From assembly GCA_028023455.1 (NCBI GenBank), contig JAQFVV010000156.1, positions 1,691,236 to 1,755,235 of the forward strand: a DNA stretch of 64,000 nt, written 5' to 3'. Of this stretch, positions 1 through 12,268 are shown one piece after another. The position numbers and the translations under genes are program-made. The notes below the pieces were generated by a model. That model made no database searches, was not told the origin of the DNA, and saw only the letters and a list, made by a program, of their open reading frames with translations. The stretch is from Epiperipatus broadwayi (Eukaryota; Onychophora; Udeonychophora; Euonychophora; Peripatidae). Every line of letters begins with the position of its first letter. Positions within the stretch are counted from its first letter, which is position 1.

Positions 1-1426
1 TTTAGCTATAAAAAGATACTACATTCAATTTAAAAAACTAATAGAAACAATACAAATATAAAACATCACACATAAGACAATTAAAGTTCTTCTGATCAAA
101 AATGGATGAAATAATGATAGTGCAAAGATATTGTCTATAACTGAACCACTGAGTAAACAATTATTGAAATTCAAATAAATCTTAGTGATCATTACAAATT
201 ATATTAATGATAGTTGCCTAAACTATCTTTATTTTTAGTTCTACTTATTTTCTATTCCCTTTAAAACCATCACTTTCTTCTCTAGGTATATAGTTTCACC
301 TATATATGTAAACAATTATTGCAATCAAATGATAATCTTTAAAGTTTTGCCATCAAATACCACTTTTTAAACACATTTTATAATAGAATTCTATATTAAA
401 TGTTAATTAGTAATGAATTACATAATAAATATTTATGTCCCTAATATCTTTTTATTAAATACAGTAGAAGCACATTATTTGCTAAATTTTGTTTCAAGCC
501 TTTCTGATTGTATTTTTAATGCAGAAATAGCTCATATTTTTTTTATAAGTTTTGTTTTTGAAAAGGTTTACTGTATTGTACACACACACATATGTAACAC
601 AGATAATTTTTTACACATATGCATTTATTATAAATATTTTTTTAAAAGAATGAAATTATTAATAATAAATAAAGAGAACAAATTTACATATATATTTACT
701 GTGTGTTCACACATTCACTCAAAAATAATATTAATAAAAAACTTACTGTACCAGATCTTTATTTTTTTAAAAAATAAAATGGACAATAAAGTGTCTGATT
801 TTTCTTGCAAACTTTAAGCTTTCTAGTACAATAGATCTATAAAAATGCTTTACTGATTCATATCTTCTATTCATAAATTCAATGTTTTATCAAAAATAAA
901 ACATCTTTTAACAGGATTACAATTTTAGCTATTTCAGGAATACAAACAACCATGACACATATAAAGCTTGCTCTTTCCATTATTTTTTGAATAACTAAGT
1001 CATTCTTTTTCAATTCACTTCCAAATTTTTTTATTTTTTTTTTCAGTATAAACCAATAATTTTCATTTTGTGATTCAAAGAAACTATTCAATATCAAATT
1101 TTTAGATGGAAAAAAATGCAAATAAAAAATGCCTATGCTTTTAATTTATTTAACACGAAGAAAATATAGTCAATAAATGGTATCACCTTAGATTTATTTA
1201 GTAAGGAATGTCCAAATTGATAAAATGGTTGCTGCCATATAAAATTTACAAATGTTTTTATTTTCTTTCCTTATATTTTTTAAAAACTAACATTTCTTTT
1301 TTTTTTAGATAACATATAAATGAAATAGTATATATTAATATAAAAGTGCTAGATCATAGTATCGTTATAATTAAGCTATTACAATATTAAAAATTTGCAA
1401 AACAACTTTCTCAATCTTAATTATTC
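1..1426. other. AT-rich non-coding stretch
   Basis: I see no supported gene here. Open frames up to about 130 codons (for example 413-817 plus and 879-1121 minus) consist of low-complexity Ile/Phe/Lys/Asn codons and have no splice context or family motif. They look like chance frames in AT-rich DNA. The stretch could be 3' UTR or intergenic DNA downstream of the possible minus-strand exons at 1.45 and 2.9 kb. Confidence 0.5.
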
Positions 1427-1545
1427 TTACAATACAGAATGGTCTAAAGTAGGTATAAACGAACACTCAGGAGTGTCTTCTATTACAGTTTCAACATTCC
1501 TGGAATCCATTTTTGATTATAATTATAACCTATTTTTGGCTCATT
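1427..1545 (-). CDS. Possible minus-strand coding exon with a frame break
   Basis: On the minus strand, an AG at 1547-1546 is followed by an open frame reading NEPKIGYNYNQKWIPG. At about 1500, directly after a CCAG, the sensible reading moves by one base to NVETVIEDTPECSFIPTLD and ends either at TAA (1427-1429) or at a GTAAGA donor starting at 1430. Residue use is mixed and protein-like, unlike the poly-Ile/Lys frames nearby. Either the true exon starts at the CCAG acceptor (1499), or this is a frameshifted relic. I do not recognise the protein. It lies on the same strand as the candidate exon at 2811-2985 and could be the end of the same gene. Confidence 0.35.
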
Positions 1546-1789
1546 CTGTATATTTGGTTCTTTAAACGTTATAATATAAATCAAGGAATATTTATATGAT
1601 TATGAATCTTAATATACCTCTTCCTTAATAGCAAATGATCATAAGAGAAAAGGAAAAAAATAAAAATCATTATATCCAACTTCAAGCACTGTCACTGTGA
1701 AAAGGCAACAAAATACAAGTATCAATGTAATAAACTATTGGTTTAATTATAATTTGAATAAAGTTTATATCATAACAGTTTTCACACAA

Positions 1790-2350
1790 AAGTATGGATG
1801 TCTAGTGATTGTATAACTATCCAGGTCTCATTTGCCTATATCGATTTGTAAAAATACTTTTATGCTAATAGAATAGTAAAAGTATTTTTTTCTTACTGTT
1901 CAAAAATAAAGCTCCAATTTATAGTACAATAATAATTTGAAAACAGTGATTACTACATCATAGTTACTGATTTAATTATTATTGCATGCTAACCATCATG
2001 CATATGATTAAAACACAATCTCCATATATATATTTCAGAATATTGATTCATAGAAAGCATACATCAAAAGTGATCATGATGATGTCAAACATGAGCAACA
2101 TAGATAACAAAAAAATCCTGATATAGTGATGCAACAAAATATGATTTTAAATTAATAAAAAATATATTTCAGGAGTAATTTCATTTACAAATATTCCAAT
2201 GTTAGAGACCAATAAATAAAAGTGGTTATTAATAAATTTAGGGATAAATCTACAATTTTCTCAATTCAGCAAGATTATCAAAATATTAAGCTTACACTCC
2301 AATTATAGAACATATAAAAAGCATGATTAACATAATATTTTCATCTAAGC
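1790..2350 (+). repeat. Diverged dispersed repeat, copy 1
   Basis: This aligns collinearly by eye with 7425-7990. Shared landmarks include a 'gctaatagaat'-like block, 'acaataataatttgaaaac', 'gaaagcata', 'tgatcatgatgat.tcaaa' and 'atatatttcag.a.taatt', in the same order and at similar spacing. No coding capacity or terminal repeats were found. It is probably two old copies of an unknown interspersed repeat. Confidence 0.55.
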
Positions 2351-2569
2351 CTTTTAATTGTAAATCTATAGCCATATTGGTAAATTCATTTCCTTTTAAT
2401 AATTATATTCAATACTACAAATAAACTCTTGCTTAAATAAATAAATTGATCAAATCTTTTAAATTCACAATAAGATAACATAAAATATAATAAAATCTTC
2501 AACAATAAATGAAAAAATAGCATATTTTAAAATAAAGAGTAAATATATTTCTTTAGAAAAATGTTTTGA

Positions 2570-2620
2570 TGCAGTCATAGAGTGGCAAACTCAAAATTCA
2601 AGGTTCAGGTCACAGAGCCA
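2570..2620 (+). repeat. tRNA-like SINE fragment (weak)
   Basis: The block 'gcagtcatagagtggcaaac' resembles a tRNA D-arm/A-box region. It is close to similar blocks at 58553-58608 (plus), 18685-18738 (minus) and 18812-18870 (minus). No intact B box, tail or target duplication is visible. Confidence 0.3.
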
Positions 2621-2810
2621 GCTCTGATCACTTTTAAGATTCTTATATGGAGAAGGTTATTTTTTGATAATTTTAAAAAGATAGACTGAATTTAAAATAT
2701 ATGCTGAAATTGCATAATTAAACTTTTTAATTACCTTTGATTTCCATTAAGCATCTACATAAATTCTTTTATATTCTGGTTCATTTCAGGAAAGATTAGT
2801 CGGTACTTAC

Positions 2811-2985
2811 GATATTGGATCTGCTATGCCTTTTCACATCCATATCAATCCGCTGATAACTTTCTAAGCTTGTGATCTGACCAAATAGCATGTATACTTG
2901 GATCTTGCACAAACTTAAAATGATAAATTCATCAAACTGGACCATGTGTACATATTTTTGCAAGATTTACAAAGTTATCGACAGT
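2811..2985 (-). CDS. Candidate host exon, unidentified protein, minus strand
   Basis: Read on the minus strand, a pyrimidine-containing acceptor (TTCAG at 2990-2986) leads into a frame containing TVDNFVNLAKICTHGPV. After CCAG near 2934 the good reading shifts by one base and continues FDEFIILSLCKIQVYMLFG, then QITSLESYQRIDMDVKRHSR, up to a perfect GTAAGT donor starting at 2810. Codon and residue use is clearly coding-like. The frame break means one of three things: the real acceptor is the CCAG itself, the assembly has a 1-base error, or the exon is a pseudogene. The protein is not recognised. Confidence 0.45.
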
Positions 2986-3485
2986 CTGAATATGTATGTG
3001 AAAAGGCACAAAAGTTCTAATATATGACAGTAATTGCATCAGACTAAATGTAACAATACTAAAAATATTAATTTCTAACAATATTAAAAATATGAATTTC
3101 ACACAAAAATAAATTTGAAAAAGTTTTATGCAATTCCCAAATGTTACTATAAACATGGCTAAAACAATCACTAAATTACAAACACTTAAAATATACACAT
3201 ATGGTATTTACCATGTAATATATAGCAGAAATTGTCATGATGATGAAACAATCAATTTGTCTGTTCTACTTAATTTTAAGTGGATAAAATTTTGTTTCAA
3301 AATGGAGACTAAAAATAAAATTTTTTATTTTTCCCAAAATGGAGACTTACTTAACACATGATTGTGCTATATAACGCCTGCACAGGATCTTCACCAGAAA
3401 AATAAGTAGTAAATGTATTTTTTTCAAAACAAAAAATAAATTAATATACTTTTATTATTTCTACAATGTGGTGGACTATTTTTTT

Positions 3486-4040
3486 TTGATGTCGTCCATA
3501 TGATTCACACGAAAATGGTCAGTAACTGACAGTTCATAATTCAGCAGTTTTAATGGCTTTCTAACAGTTTGAATACATTGTTGATTCTTCTTCCACATTT
3601 TGTTTGATGATTTCCATCAGAGTTGTTGCTATTCTACCATGAATTCTCATGATGAAACACTCGTTGGTCTCCCTGCACAAGTCATCAAACATCCACTATT
3701 CTGGAATAATTTGTTCAGTTTGGTTTGTTTTTTTTCTTTTTGTGCAAAAGGCTCTCATCAATTTCAATGATTTTGTTAGAGTCTCCAATTTTATATTTTT
3801 CTCTGCTAAACCAAACTCTGTTTTCCTCCATTCTATGGATATTAATTTGCAAGCTCAGCTATAAATAAATTGAATCGCTATCCAAAATGGAATTCTGGAA
3901 CCCTCCAACCATGTTCCCTTATGAAGAACTATTTTATTATTACATTCTTGAATGTTATAATGCCATTGCTTGTCCAAAGTGTGGATGTACTTGACCGCAT
4001 TAATCTTAATAGCGAGTAAACTACAAATGTTCATCATTTT
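3486..4040 (-). pseudogene. Degenerate Merlin (IS1595/ISXO2-like) transposase
   Basis: A DDE transposase relic of the Merlin superfamily, recognised from ISXO2/IS1595 family landmarks. The N-terminal part reads HKGTWLEGSRIPFW followed by FIYS-stop-A, where the family has an aromatic-rich FIY-W-A. The first catalytic Asp is preserved in EIDES (3751-3768). A block CRETNECFIMRIHGRIATTL then matches the family's strand before the second Asp, but that site reads YSNC-stop-KA where SDCWKA is expected, so Asp is replaced by Asn and Trp by a stop. DHFRVNH ends the recognisable part. Several frame changes and stops make it inactive. No terminal inverted repeats were identified. Confidence 0.72.
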
Positions 4041-6644
4041 CTACTGTTTTAAAAAAAGAAAAAAAAATGTAGTATTAATTAGAAAATTGGAAAAAAATAA
4101 ATCAGCACTGAAGTAAAAAACACGTTGAGAAGAACTTGTCCAAACAAAATCTGAACAATAAATGAAAGTGTAAATTTATCACGTTATTGGATGAGATTGC
4201 AGGATTTATTTGACATGATCACATGATTAGACATTTATCATGAATATGAAAAGACATACCATCTCTCCTACATTGCAGGACTAACATGTAAGTACTGATT
4301 AGTCTTTTGAATGCAGGTGATAGAGATTGCAATAAATGATATAAATGCAGTGCTTTAAATTATTTCATCATTTGATAACAAAAAATTATTGTTTATAATT
4401 AAAAAATACATTAGTTTCTTGTATATGAAATAATAATTTAGAATGATCATAATTAATGAAGACAAGGAATGCATACCTCCAGCTTTGCATTCCAGTAAAT
4501 ATATCTTACCATCACTGTTTATTGAATACTATGGCACTCTTATTGTTTGCTAGAATCACTTGCCTCTGAAGTAAAATAGGAAGTTTTCTTTGATGAGTGT
4601 TTTGGTCAAAAAGTTTCAGAGATGATTGATCTCTTTTCACCATTTGCATGTTAGGACAGCTTATTTTCCCCTTTGTTCTTTTCATTCTTCAGCTCTTATA
4701 GTGAGGATCTGTTTATTTGGTCTTTAAAAATTTTCTGAAAATTTAGGTTCATCAATCTTTATAGTTATTGATAACTGTTTGGAAAACAATGGACTGTTTG
4801 TTTAAATCCTGCAGCACACAGATTTTCCTATCATTTGTTAAATACACATCTGGAATCTTCTTTTCTGATTCACTTTTAATTATCCTATTTTGGAATAATT
4901 AATATATAATAACGTGAAAGCTAAACACCTTCAAACAGATACGCTTTAAAAATGCTTACAAATAATTAATATAGCATTTATTTTGTCATTATTAAATTTA
5001 GGTTGACTATTACTTTGAAGTTCTGTAAAATTTCTTATCTGACCTTTATCTTCTAAACAACATTCCCTCAGCTTCATTTCACACATGTTCCAAGTGATTA
5101 TCAATTCAACCATCTCTCTGATAGTCTTTTTTTTTTTGATGACTATTATTTTACAATATATAACCTTTATAATTTGTCCTTCAGACAATGTAAAAAAAGT
5201 CAAGGTTTAGAATGAGATGTCAAAATTGGGAATATAATTTTACAGTTTCCTTTTCTGTAGCTCTTGTACAATATCTGATATCTAATTTCATTCTATATTC
5301 TTTATTCCAATAATAGCTAATGGCTGCACTACATATTATATATAATTGATGGATTTACTGAATATAAATGTTTGTTGGTTGTATTTACATGTAAAGAAAA
5401 AAATGACTCAAACTATTATGGTGCTCAACAGGGTTTTCTCTCATGCTTCCTTTAAAATTTTGAATATGGATAACTTTACTAACACAAATGAGATCACTAC
5501 CATTAATGTGGCAAAATAGTATTCTTACTTTCAATTCTAATTCATATTTGATTCCTGTGATTCTTGGACACTCTTGTTTAGTAAATATATATCAAATATG
5601 TTATCCATATTTAGCATTCAACTTTTTCCTTTATCTTCTCTGATTAGTTCTCTGTATATGCATTTAATTCCACATCCATGTGAGCAATGGCATTTATGTA
5701 TTATGATAATAGCTTCTGTTTTATCACTATATAATGTCAAAATATCTATATCCTATAACAATTATTCTGCATCTCTTGCTGTTTGAATTTCTTCTATACT
5801 CTCCATATTTTTACATAAGCAAGCTATTTCATGCTTCCTCTTATATTAGCCCTGTTCCATATTCTTAATTTCCTCAATAAAATATCTTAATATATTCTAT
5901 TTTTATCTATTATTTAAATCTTGGTCTCTATATTTTGTTCTCAAACTGTTAACATCCTTTATCTATAGATTATATTTTCTTTTAATTCCATCTTAATGTT
6001 TCTGATATCATTCCTATTCTATTATAATAAAATATAATATCTCTTCCAATTTTTTATGAGTTATCTGCTTTCTCCTTTTTCTTTTTGGAGGTAATTAACA
6101 AAGCTAATTGATCAATATTTCTTCCATTAGACATTCCATCCTGATCAGATGTTTACCTTTATGTTTAAATCCTAAAATGTAATACTTCTGAATTAAATCT
6201 AATGTTCTCAAATTATAATTTGTCTTAATACATGAATCAATAGTGAGTTGATTGCTCATTATGCCTCCAAAGTTACCACATCTCTCCAATATTAACTTAT
6301 TTTAAGCCTTTTTATCTCTACTTATATTAATATGGTTTATTGCTATTTCCTTTTTTTAATATATTCCTACTATTGTCTCAACTTTTTGATCTTTCAGGTC
6401 AAATTGAATGCAACATTATGTTTGCATAAATAGTTCTAGGGTCATTTTTCTCATTGTATTTGTTAATGGCAAATAAATAAATTTAAAAAAAGATGCTAAA
6501 AATTATTTTTATGGTTTATTAAAAATTAGGTTATAGTTCTAATTCTATTTCATAGATGCCATTTTTTTGTATGTGAAAAACTGAAAAGTGTAAAAAGATA
6601 TGGTCTCTTCAAACAAAATCATTAATATGCATATCATTCACTTT
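4041..6644. other. Non-coding stretch, no recognised feature
   Basis: I see nothing convincing here. A minus-strand frame at 4946-5203 and a short reading near 4700-4870 (KIPDVYLTNDRKICVLQDLN) look faintly protein-like, but they lack family motifs and are broken. They may be old transposon debris. Confidence 0.4.
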
Positions 6645-6665
6645 TTATTATTATTATTATTATTA

Positions 6666-6710
<45 letters not shown>

Positions 6711-6711
6711 T
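6645..6711 (+). repeat. (TTA)n microsatellite
   Basis: About 20 TTA units with one interruption (ATTAATTATT) near the left end. Confidence 0.95.
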
Positions 6712-7149
6712 ATAAAATTAATATTTATTTCTTTTTAATTATGTAATGTTTGCATTGTAATTTTATTTCAATGAAATATCTTTACATAGAAATTATTGAT
6801 ATAATACCAAACCAAATCTACTTTTTATCAATACTTTATGTTTGTCACTAATAGAAGACTGATCCTTTGACTTATTAATTATCCTTTTTTATTCATTTGC
6901 TAAGTTAATATTTTACATTTTAGAATATATTCATTTTTTAATTTATATTCTTAAATAAACTGAAAAAAAAAAAGAATTATAATGTGAAATCATTGTATTT
7001 TATTTGAAAATAAAACATAAAAAATATATATATAATTTCTCTTTAGTGGCAAAAATATGACTATTAAAGGGTTAACATATTTTGACTTTTTTTGATTACA
7101 AATTCTTTTTGTGATATATATCTTGGTAAAACTATGGTCAGAGGTTTGG

Positions 7150-7158
7150 GGGGGGGGT
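7150..7158 (+). repeat. G homopolymer
   Basis: A short poly(G) tract in otherwise AT-rich DNA. Similar G or C tracts occur at about 9562, 26875, 37255, 47651 and 63960. Confidence 0.8.
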
Positions 7159-7424
7159 CCTGACAGAGATATTTTAAATGCTTTCTCCAGCTAAGCATTT
7201 ATCACAAAGCTTGTTGAGGAATTGGCAATCCTCATTGTTTATAACTTATAAGCTTATGAGTATAGGGTCATGTGATTTATGACTCTTATTTTAACTATGT
7301 ATATATCTTGGTAGTCTGTATGTTAAAAATTTATGCCCTAATTCTTTGAGATGTTAACACTAGATATAATATAAATATGTATAGAGCTCTATGATTGGGT
7401 ACCATTTTAAGTAACAATATCCAA

Positions 7425-7990
7425 AGGGATGTGTGAATGATTATAATTCCATTTCCATCTGACCCCTTTTGTTGGATAATAGTTTATGACTACACTTTTG
7501 TGCTATTAGAATGTTTCCCTTGTTGCCATATAACAATAATTTAAAAACAATGCTTAATATATTTTAATTATTAGTTTACCGTATCTACATTGTGCTCAAC
7601 AATTCTGCCTAAATAGCATACCAGTAATGATAATACAAGCCCCATGCTCATTTTTCCATTACTACATCTTAGAATTCAAATCCAACTCATGGAAAGCATA
7701 AAATAGTAATGATCATGATGATATCAAATATGAAGAATTTTGACTTTGACATAATGATTTAACAAAATATAATTTTAATTAACCAAAATAAATATATATA
7801 TATATATATTTCAGAAATAATTGCATTCATTTTAAATGATGAAATCATATAAAAATATATATATTAAAAGATTTATAGAATAAATCTATAATTATCTCTC
7901 ATTATTGAGATTATTAAAACGCTACAGCAATTCATATAATTATAGTCTCTTTACTGGCACAATATTATAGATTATGTTAATTAATTTAAA
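7425..7990 (+). repeat. Diverged dispersed repeat, copy 2
   Basis: The collinear partner of 1790-2350 (see that entry). Divergence is high, with many indels, so the pair is old. Confidence 0.55.
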
Positions 7991-8585
7991 CATTTATTTT
8001 AATTTAAAACCTTCATAAAACTCCTACAACTAATAAGTGAAGTACAGATAAAAAAAGAAGTAATAATGAAGCTAATTAATACATTACAAATAATAATAAA
8101 AACAGAATAACACATAAATATAAATGTATTAATAAATCATCAAAATATTTTCATAATAGTTTTTAAAAATTAGGAAAAAAGATATCTATAGCAAGTGTTA
8201 AAGTGGTTTATATACCCCCAAGTCCCGTCCCCCCTTCCCAATAAACAGAATTAAAAATAATTCTTAGAATTATAAGGTAACCGCCCTTTTGATCCAGTTA
8301 ACAATAAAAATATAATAAAAAAATACAATATTTGACTAATTAATTTCATCTAGGGGAATTTTAAGATAACTAACGGTCCACCCATGGAGGAGCGATGCAT
8401 ACACTTTATTTTTAATTGACAAGTCGATATTAGTCAAGCAAAGATCAAATTGAACATGCATAAAAACAAGTTTTCATACATATTTAATTATATTTCCTGA
8501 TTGTTATCCCCCTCCATCTAATAATTTATTACATTAACAAAAATAAATAATTAGCTAGGTTCGGATAAAAAATGACAAACAAAAT

Positions 8586-8645
8586 TACTATCTTATCAAC
8601 TAATAACACTATGACGAGTGGCAAATTCGCCACGATAAGATTGGC
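8586..8645 (+). other. Small inverted-repeat structure
   Basis: TCTTATC (8591-8597) pairs with GATAAGA (8634-8640), and inside it GTGGC pairs with GCCAC. It lies just downstream (minus-strand sense) of the stop at 8671. Its function is unknown. Confidence 0.35.
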
Positions 8646-8670
8646 AATCTTGTTATTCCAAGCTGTATGG

Positions 8671-8877
8671 TTAACAAGAAATCATTTCATATTTATCCAT
8701 GGACAATATGCAAGAACAATATCTGTAGAATAAAGAACAGAGATCGTCTTCTGGCATCTGAGTATCTCTATGGAGACACTTGATCGCAATTCGTGCCGCT
8801 GGACAAAGAGCCTCTTGCTCGGAATAATCTAATATAGCTATCGCTTATTAGTTGACAAATAACGACATTCAAACACA
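8671..8877 (-). pseudogene. Gene-like remnant left of the hAT insertion (3' part)
   Basis: On the minus strand a 57-codon frame (8674-8845, stop at 8671-8673) has strongly protein-like content: YSEQEALCPAARIAIKCLH, then DTQMPEDDLCSLFYRYCSC, ending MDKYEMISC. GC content is well above the surroundings. Upstream of it another frame is open and runs across the hAT empty site into 13470-13567. Joining the two readings requires a frame change near 8840. It could be a decayed exon or a retrocopy of a host gene. I do not recognise the protein. Confidence 0.4.
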
Positions 8878-8885
8878 AACAGCGA
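8878..8885 (+). repeat. hAT target-site duplication, left
   Basis: AACAGCGA directly abuts the left terminal inverted repeat and is repeated exactly at 13462-13469. Confidence 0.95.
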
Positions 8886-8960
8886 CAGGGCCGGCGCTGG
8901 GTACTAGGCGCCCGCATGCAAATTTGATTTTGGCGCCCCTGTCAATATGTATGTTTACTA

Positions 8961-9615
8961 AGGTGACCCGACCGTGTCCCGTGGCGTTTTAAAAAAGTCA
9001 TGATTTTTAGAAAGAATGCACGATGTAATGCTATTTTTGATATCAAAAATAGCATAAAATTGATTGTTAAATTATATATTATTTCATACAAACGGTTTGT
9101 ATGAAATAATATATAATTTAACACGGCAAATTTAGATGTTAGAAAAATTTGCAGAAATTTTAAAAAGAATGTGTTTGTTAAAAATAGACAGAGTGATTCA
9201 AATATATATATATAATAAATTAAAAAAAAATAATGTTTGAGATTAAAATATTTAAATGTTTAAAATAATTTTCGAAAAACATTTACATATTTTAATCTCA
9301 AATATTTTTTTTTTTTTTAATTTCATATTTATTATTTGCGTCACTGTCTGTTTTTAACAAACCCATTATTTTTAAAATTTTTGCTAATTTTTCTAACCTC
9401 TAAATTTATGCAAATATTAGCAAATTTAATAATAAATTTACAATTTATAAATGAAATAATTTTAAAAAAAGATAATATTACAAACATACATATTTAATTT
9501 ATTAGTATTAATGTACGCTATATCTATATAAACGCTCCATATAAACCAAATTTTTAATCAGCCCCCCCCCCGGTCAATGGTGTCCCGTTTTACCAATGTT
9601 AAAATCTGGTCACTT
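8961..9615. mobile_element. Nested palindromic Tc/mariner-like non-autonomous element
   Basis: It starts AGGTGACC and ends with the complement of AAGTGACC, flanked by TA on both sides (8959-8960, 9616-9617). This is a Tc/mariner-like signature. Most of the element folds back: about 9125-9260 is complementary to about 9285-9425 over roughly 135 bp, and a second perfect palindrome sits at 9065-9123. It has no coding capacity. It sits inside the hAT, so it is younger than that copy or was carried with it. Confidence 0.7.
9065..9123. repeat. Perfect 29-bp-arm palindrome
   Basis: Arms 9065-9093 and 9095-9123 are exact complements around a single G at 9094. It would extrude as a hairpin with essentially no loop. 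It lies within the nested element. Confidence 0.95.
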
Positions 9616-9764
9616 TAATGTATACCACCTACATGTTATAAATATTAGTGTACAAAATCTTTCTAAGGGAAACAAACAAGGCAATGTAAATAAATAATTT
9701 TTAATATTAAAAAAAAAAGAAAATACAGTTAAAAAAAGTAAATGCATTACAAAACATGTTATAA

Positions 9765-12268
9765 TTATAATAATTTTATACTCCTTGACTTCATATTAAT
9801 AAACCTTGATATGATTGTATTTATTTCCAGTTCTGCACAAATATCATTTTCAATAGCAATTAATGCCAAATTAACAAGCCGTTTTTGTGACATAGTTGTT
9901 CTCAAGTAAGTTTTAATTAATTTTAACTTAGAAAAAGAGCGTTCACCGCTTGCAACACTAACAGGTAATGTTAATAATATTCTTAAAGCTATTGATAAGT
10001 TTGGCATAGATAAATTATTAGAAACTATAAAATTAAGTGTTTCGAAAGGGTTTTGAGAATTTAAAAAATCCTTTTGAAAAATATCTCGAAAAGCACATAA
10101 TTCGTCGAATAAATCTGTAGCATTAATATCTTTATTGTTATCAAATTTCAAAATATTTTCTAAATCTTTGCATTTTGCTTGTAAATCGCTCTTATTAATT
10201 TCTGATATTTTATATAGAAAATTGAAATTATTATAACATGCTTCGAGGAGTTCAAAGCGTTCTGTTAAAGAATTAATCGCTACATCTAAAAGTGTAAAAA
10301 ACATGTTTATTTTAAATTTTTCTTCAGGTATTTGAGGTGTTTCGTCCTGATGCTCGTAATCAAATTGACGAGTTTTTTTCCGTTGTCAAACTTCTTTGGC
10401 AGTTTTAAATTCTTTCTCTCCATCAACCTCTTCGCTAAGTTCATCTGCAATTTTGAGAATGTTTTTGAAATTTGAATCTGATCGATATTCTCGTAAAAAT
10501 TTATTTAGATTTGCGATCGATTCTAAAGCAAGTGAAGCATTCATATTTACATTTTGGAGCATTTTACTGACAGGATTTATTCTATTTAATATATCATGCC
10601 AAATTATTAAAGAACAAATAAATTTGTAATCCTTAAGGTTAGTGCAGAGTGATTGAGCTTCATGTTGAATTTCTCTATTAAAAGATTCGTTGTTCATTAT
10701 TTCATAGAGTGCATCATAAATTTCACCCAACTGATACCGTAGAGGCCGGATTGCATCAATTCTGCTTTCCTATCATGTTTCTGATGGTTGTTTTAGAGTT
10801 AAAGTTTTAATAAATTTTAAAAGGATTGACCACCGTTTATAAGATGATGAAAAAAAATTGTATATTTTTTGAACAATTGCAAAAAAACCAATTGTATCTA
10901 CATTGACTTTGGCGGCATCGTTTATGATTAAGTTTAAAGAATGAGCAGCACATGGTACGTAAAATGCATGAGGGTTTTTGGTTAAAATCAAATTTTGAAG
11001 TCCAGCCTTTTTGCCTTTCATGTTGGCCCCATTATCATACCCTTGACCACGCATGTCTTCAATGGGAATCTTCCATTTTTCCAGTTGTTCAATTATTGTT
11101 GTACATAAACCTCGTCCAGTGGAATCTGTTATATCTATGAAATCTAAAAAGTTTTCTCTAATTTTAACCGTTCCATTATTACAAAAAACGAGCGAATAAT
11201 TATGGTCATTTGTTCAGTTTTACTTGCATCTGGTGTACAATCTAAAATAATAGAATAATATTTGGATTTCTTTATCGATAATAAAATTGTTTCCCTAATT
11301 GCTGTACTTAAAATTTCCAATAATTCATTTTGGCTATCTTTGCTCAAATAATGTACTCTATTGTTTTGATCTAGGGCCCTCTCAACATGATTTTCCATAA
11401 CGGGATCAAACTTCGCAAATAATTCAATTAATTTTAAAAAATTTCCGTTATTTTTTTCATATAATTTATCAGATGATCCGCGAAATGCTAAATTTTGACT
11501 ACCAAGGAATTTGATAATTTCAATCAGCCGTTCCAAAACACTCCTCCAATGTTTCTTTTCCATTTCATATAAATTTTGAGATTGACAATCAATAGTAATT
11601 TTGTTTTTTAATCTTTTCTCAAGTTCATTTCAATTCAATAAACTTTTCATGTGAGCCATACTAGTTTCATGTCTGTGTAAAGTTGTACTTAAATTTCTCC
11701 AATTATTGTATCCTTCTATGAGGCTAGATTCAGTAGATCCAAAAACTTTGCAACAAAAGCAAAACACAGAGTTCAAAATTTCGGAATAAATAAGCCATTT
11801 TCGAAAAACTACTTCTCCGTTTTCCATTTTTCTATTATAATATACATCAGAAAATTTACGGCCATGTACATCGTTCGGATATATAATATCTTTCTTTTGA
11901 ACAGGCCCCATTTCTACTAAAATAACACGTAGTTTGTCATCGATTTTATTCCATTCAGCTGGATCTTCTAAGTTTGTACACATTTGATATGATATTGGCA
12001 CAATGACTTTGTTGTCACTTAACTGTTTCTTACTAAAATCTTGTTCAATATTTTCAACAATTCCCTGTGATCTAGATGATGTGCACGGTTCTGGTTCTTG
12101 TTGAGTATAAGCTATTTCAGAAGCAGTTGATATTTTAAGATATTTATTAAGTGATCCACTTTGTTTTTTAATGTTTGCTATTTTTTCAGCTTGGCGTTTA
12201 CGATTTTGTGCACCGGATAGTTTTTTCTTAGTTTTTGATTCCATATTACTTTTACTCATGAACGCCAC
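9765..12268 (-). pseudogene. hAT transposase, zf-TTF/ZMYM-like, five lesions
   Basis: A cut-and-paste transposase about 830 codons long, running from Met at 12268 to stop at 9765. The order matches the family: a basic, low-complexity N-terminus; a TTF-type zinc finger (HGRKFSDVYYNRK ... VFCFCCKVF) near residues 130-190; a DUF4371-like core with GQGYDNGANM and PCAAHSLNLIIND; and a C-terminal hAT dimerisation region (VASGERSFSKLKLIKTYLR). The copy is broken by an in-frame TGA at 11630-11632 (conserved Trp), a 1-base shift in the A run at 11183-11188, adjacent TGA/TAG near 10770-10775 (Arg, Trp), and TGA at 10386 (Arg). The stops are explained by C-to-T or G-to-A transitions. It is inactive but close to its source. 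Confidence 0.92.

Noticed and set aside
413-817. 134-codon plus-strand frame
   Set aside because: Low-complexity Ile/Phe/Asn/Lys composition typical of AT-rich noise; no motif, splice sites or homologous copy.
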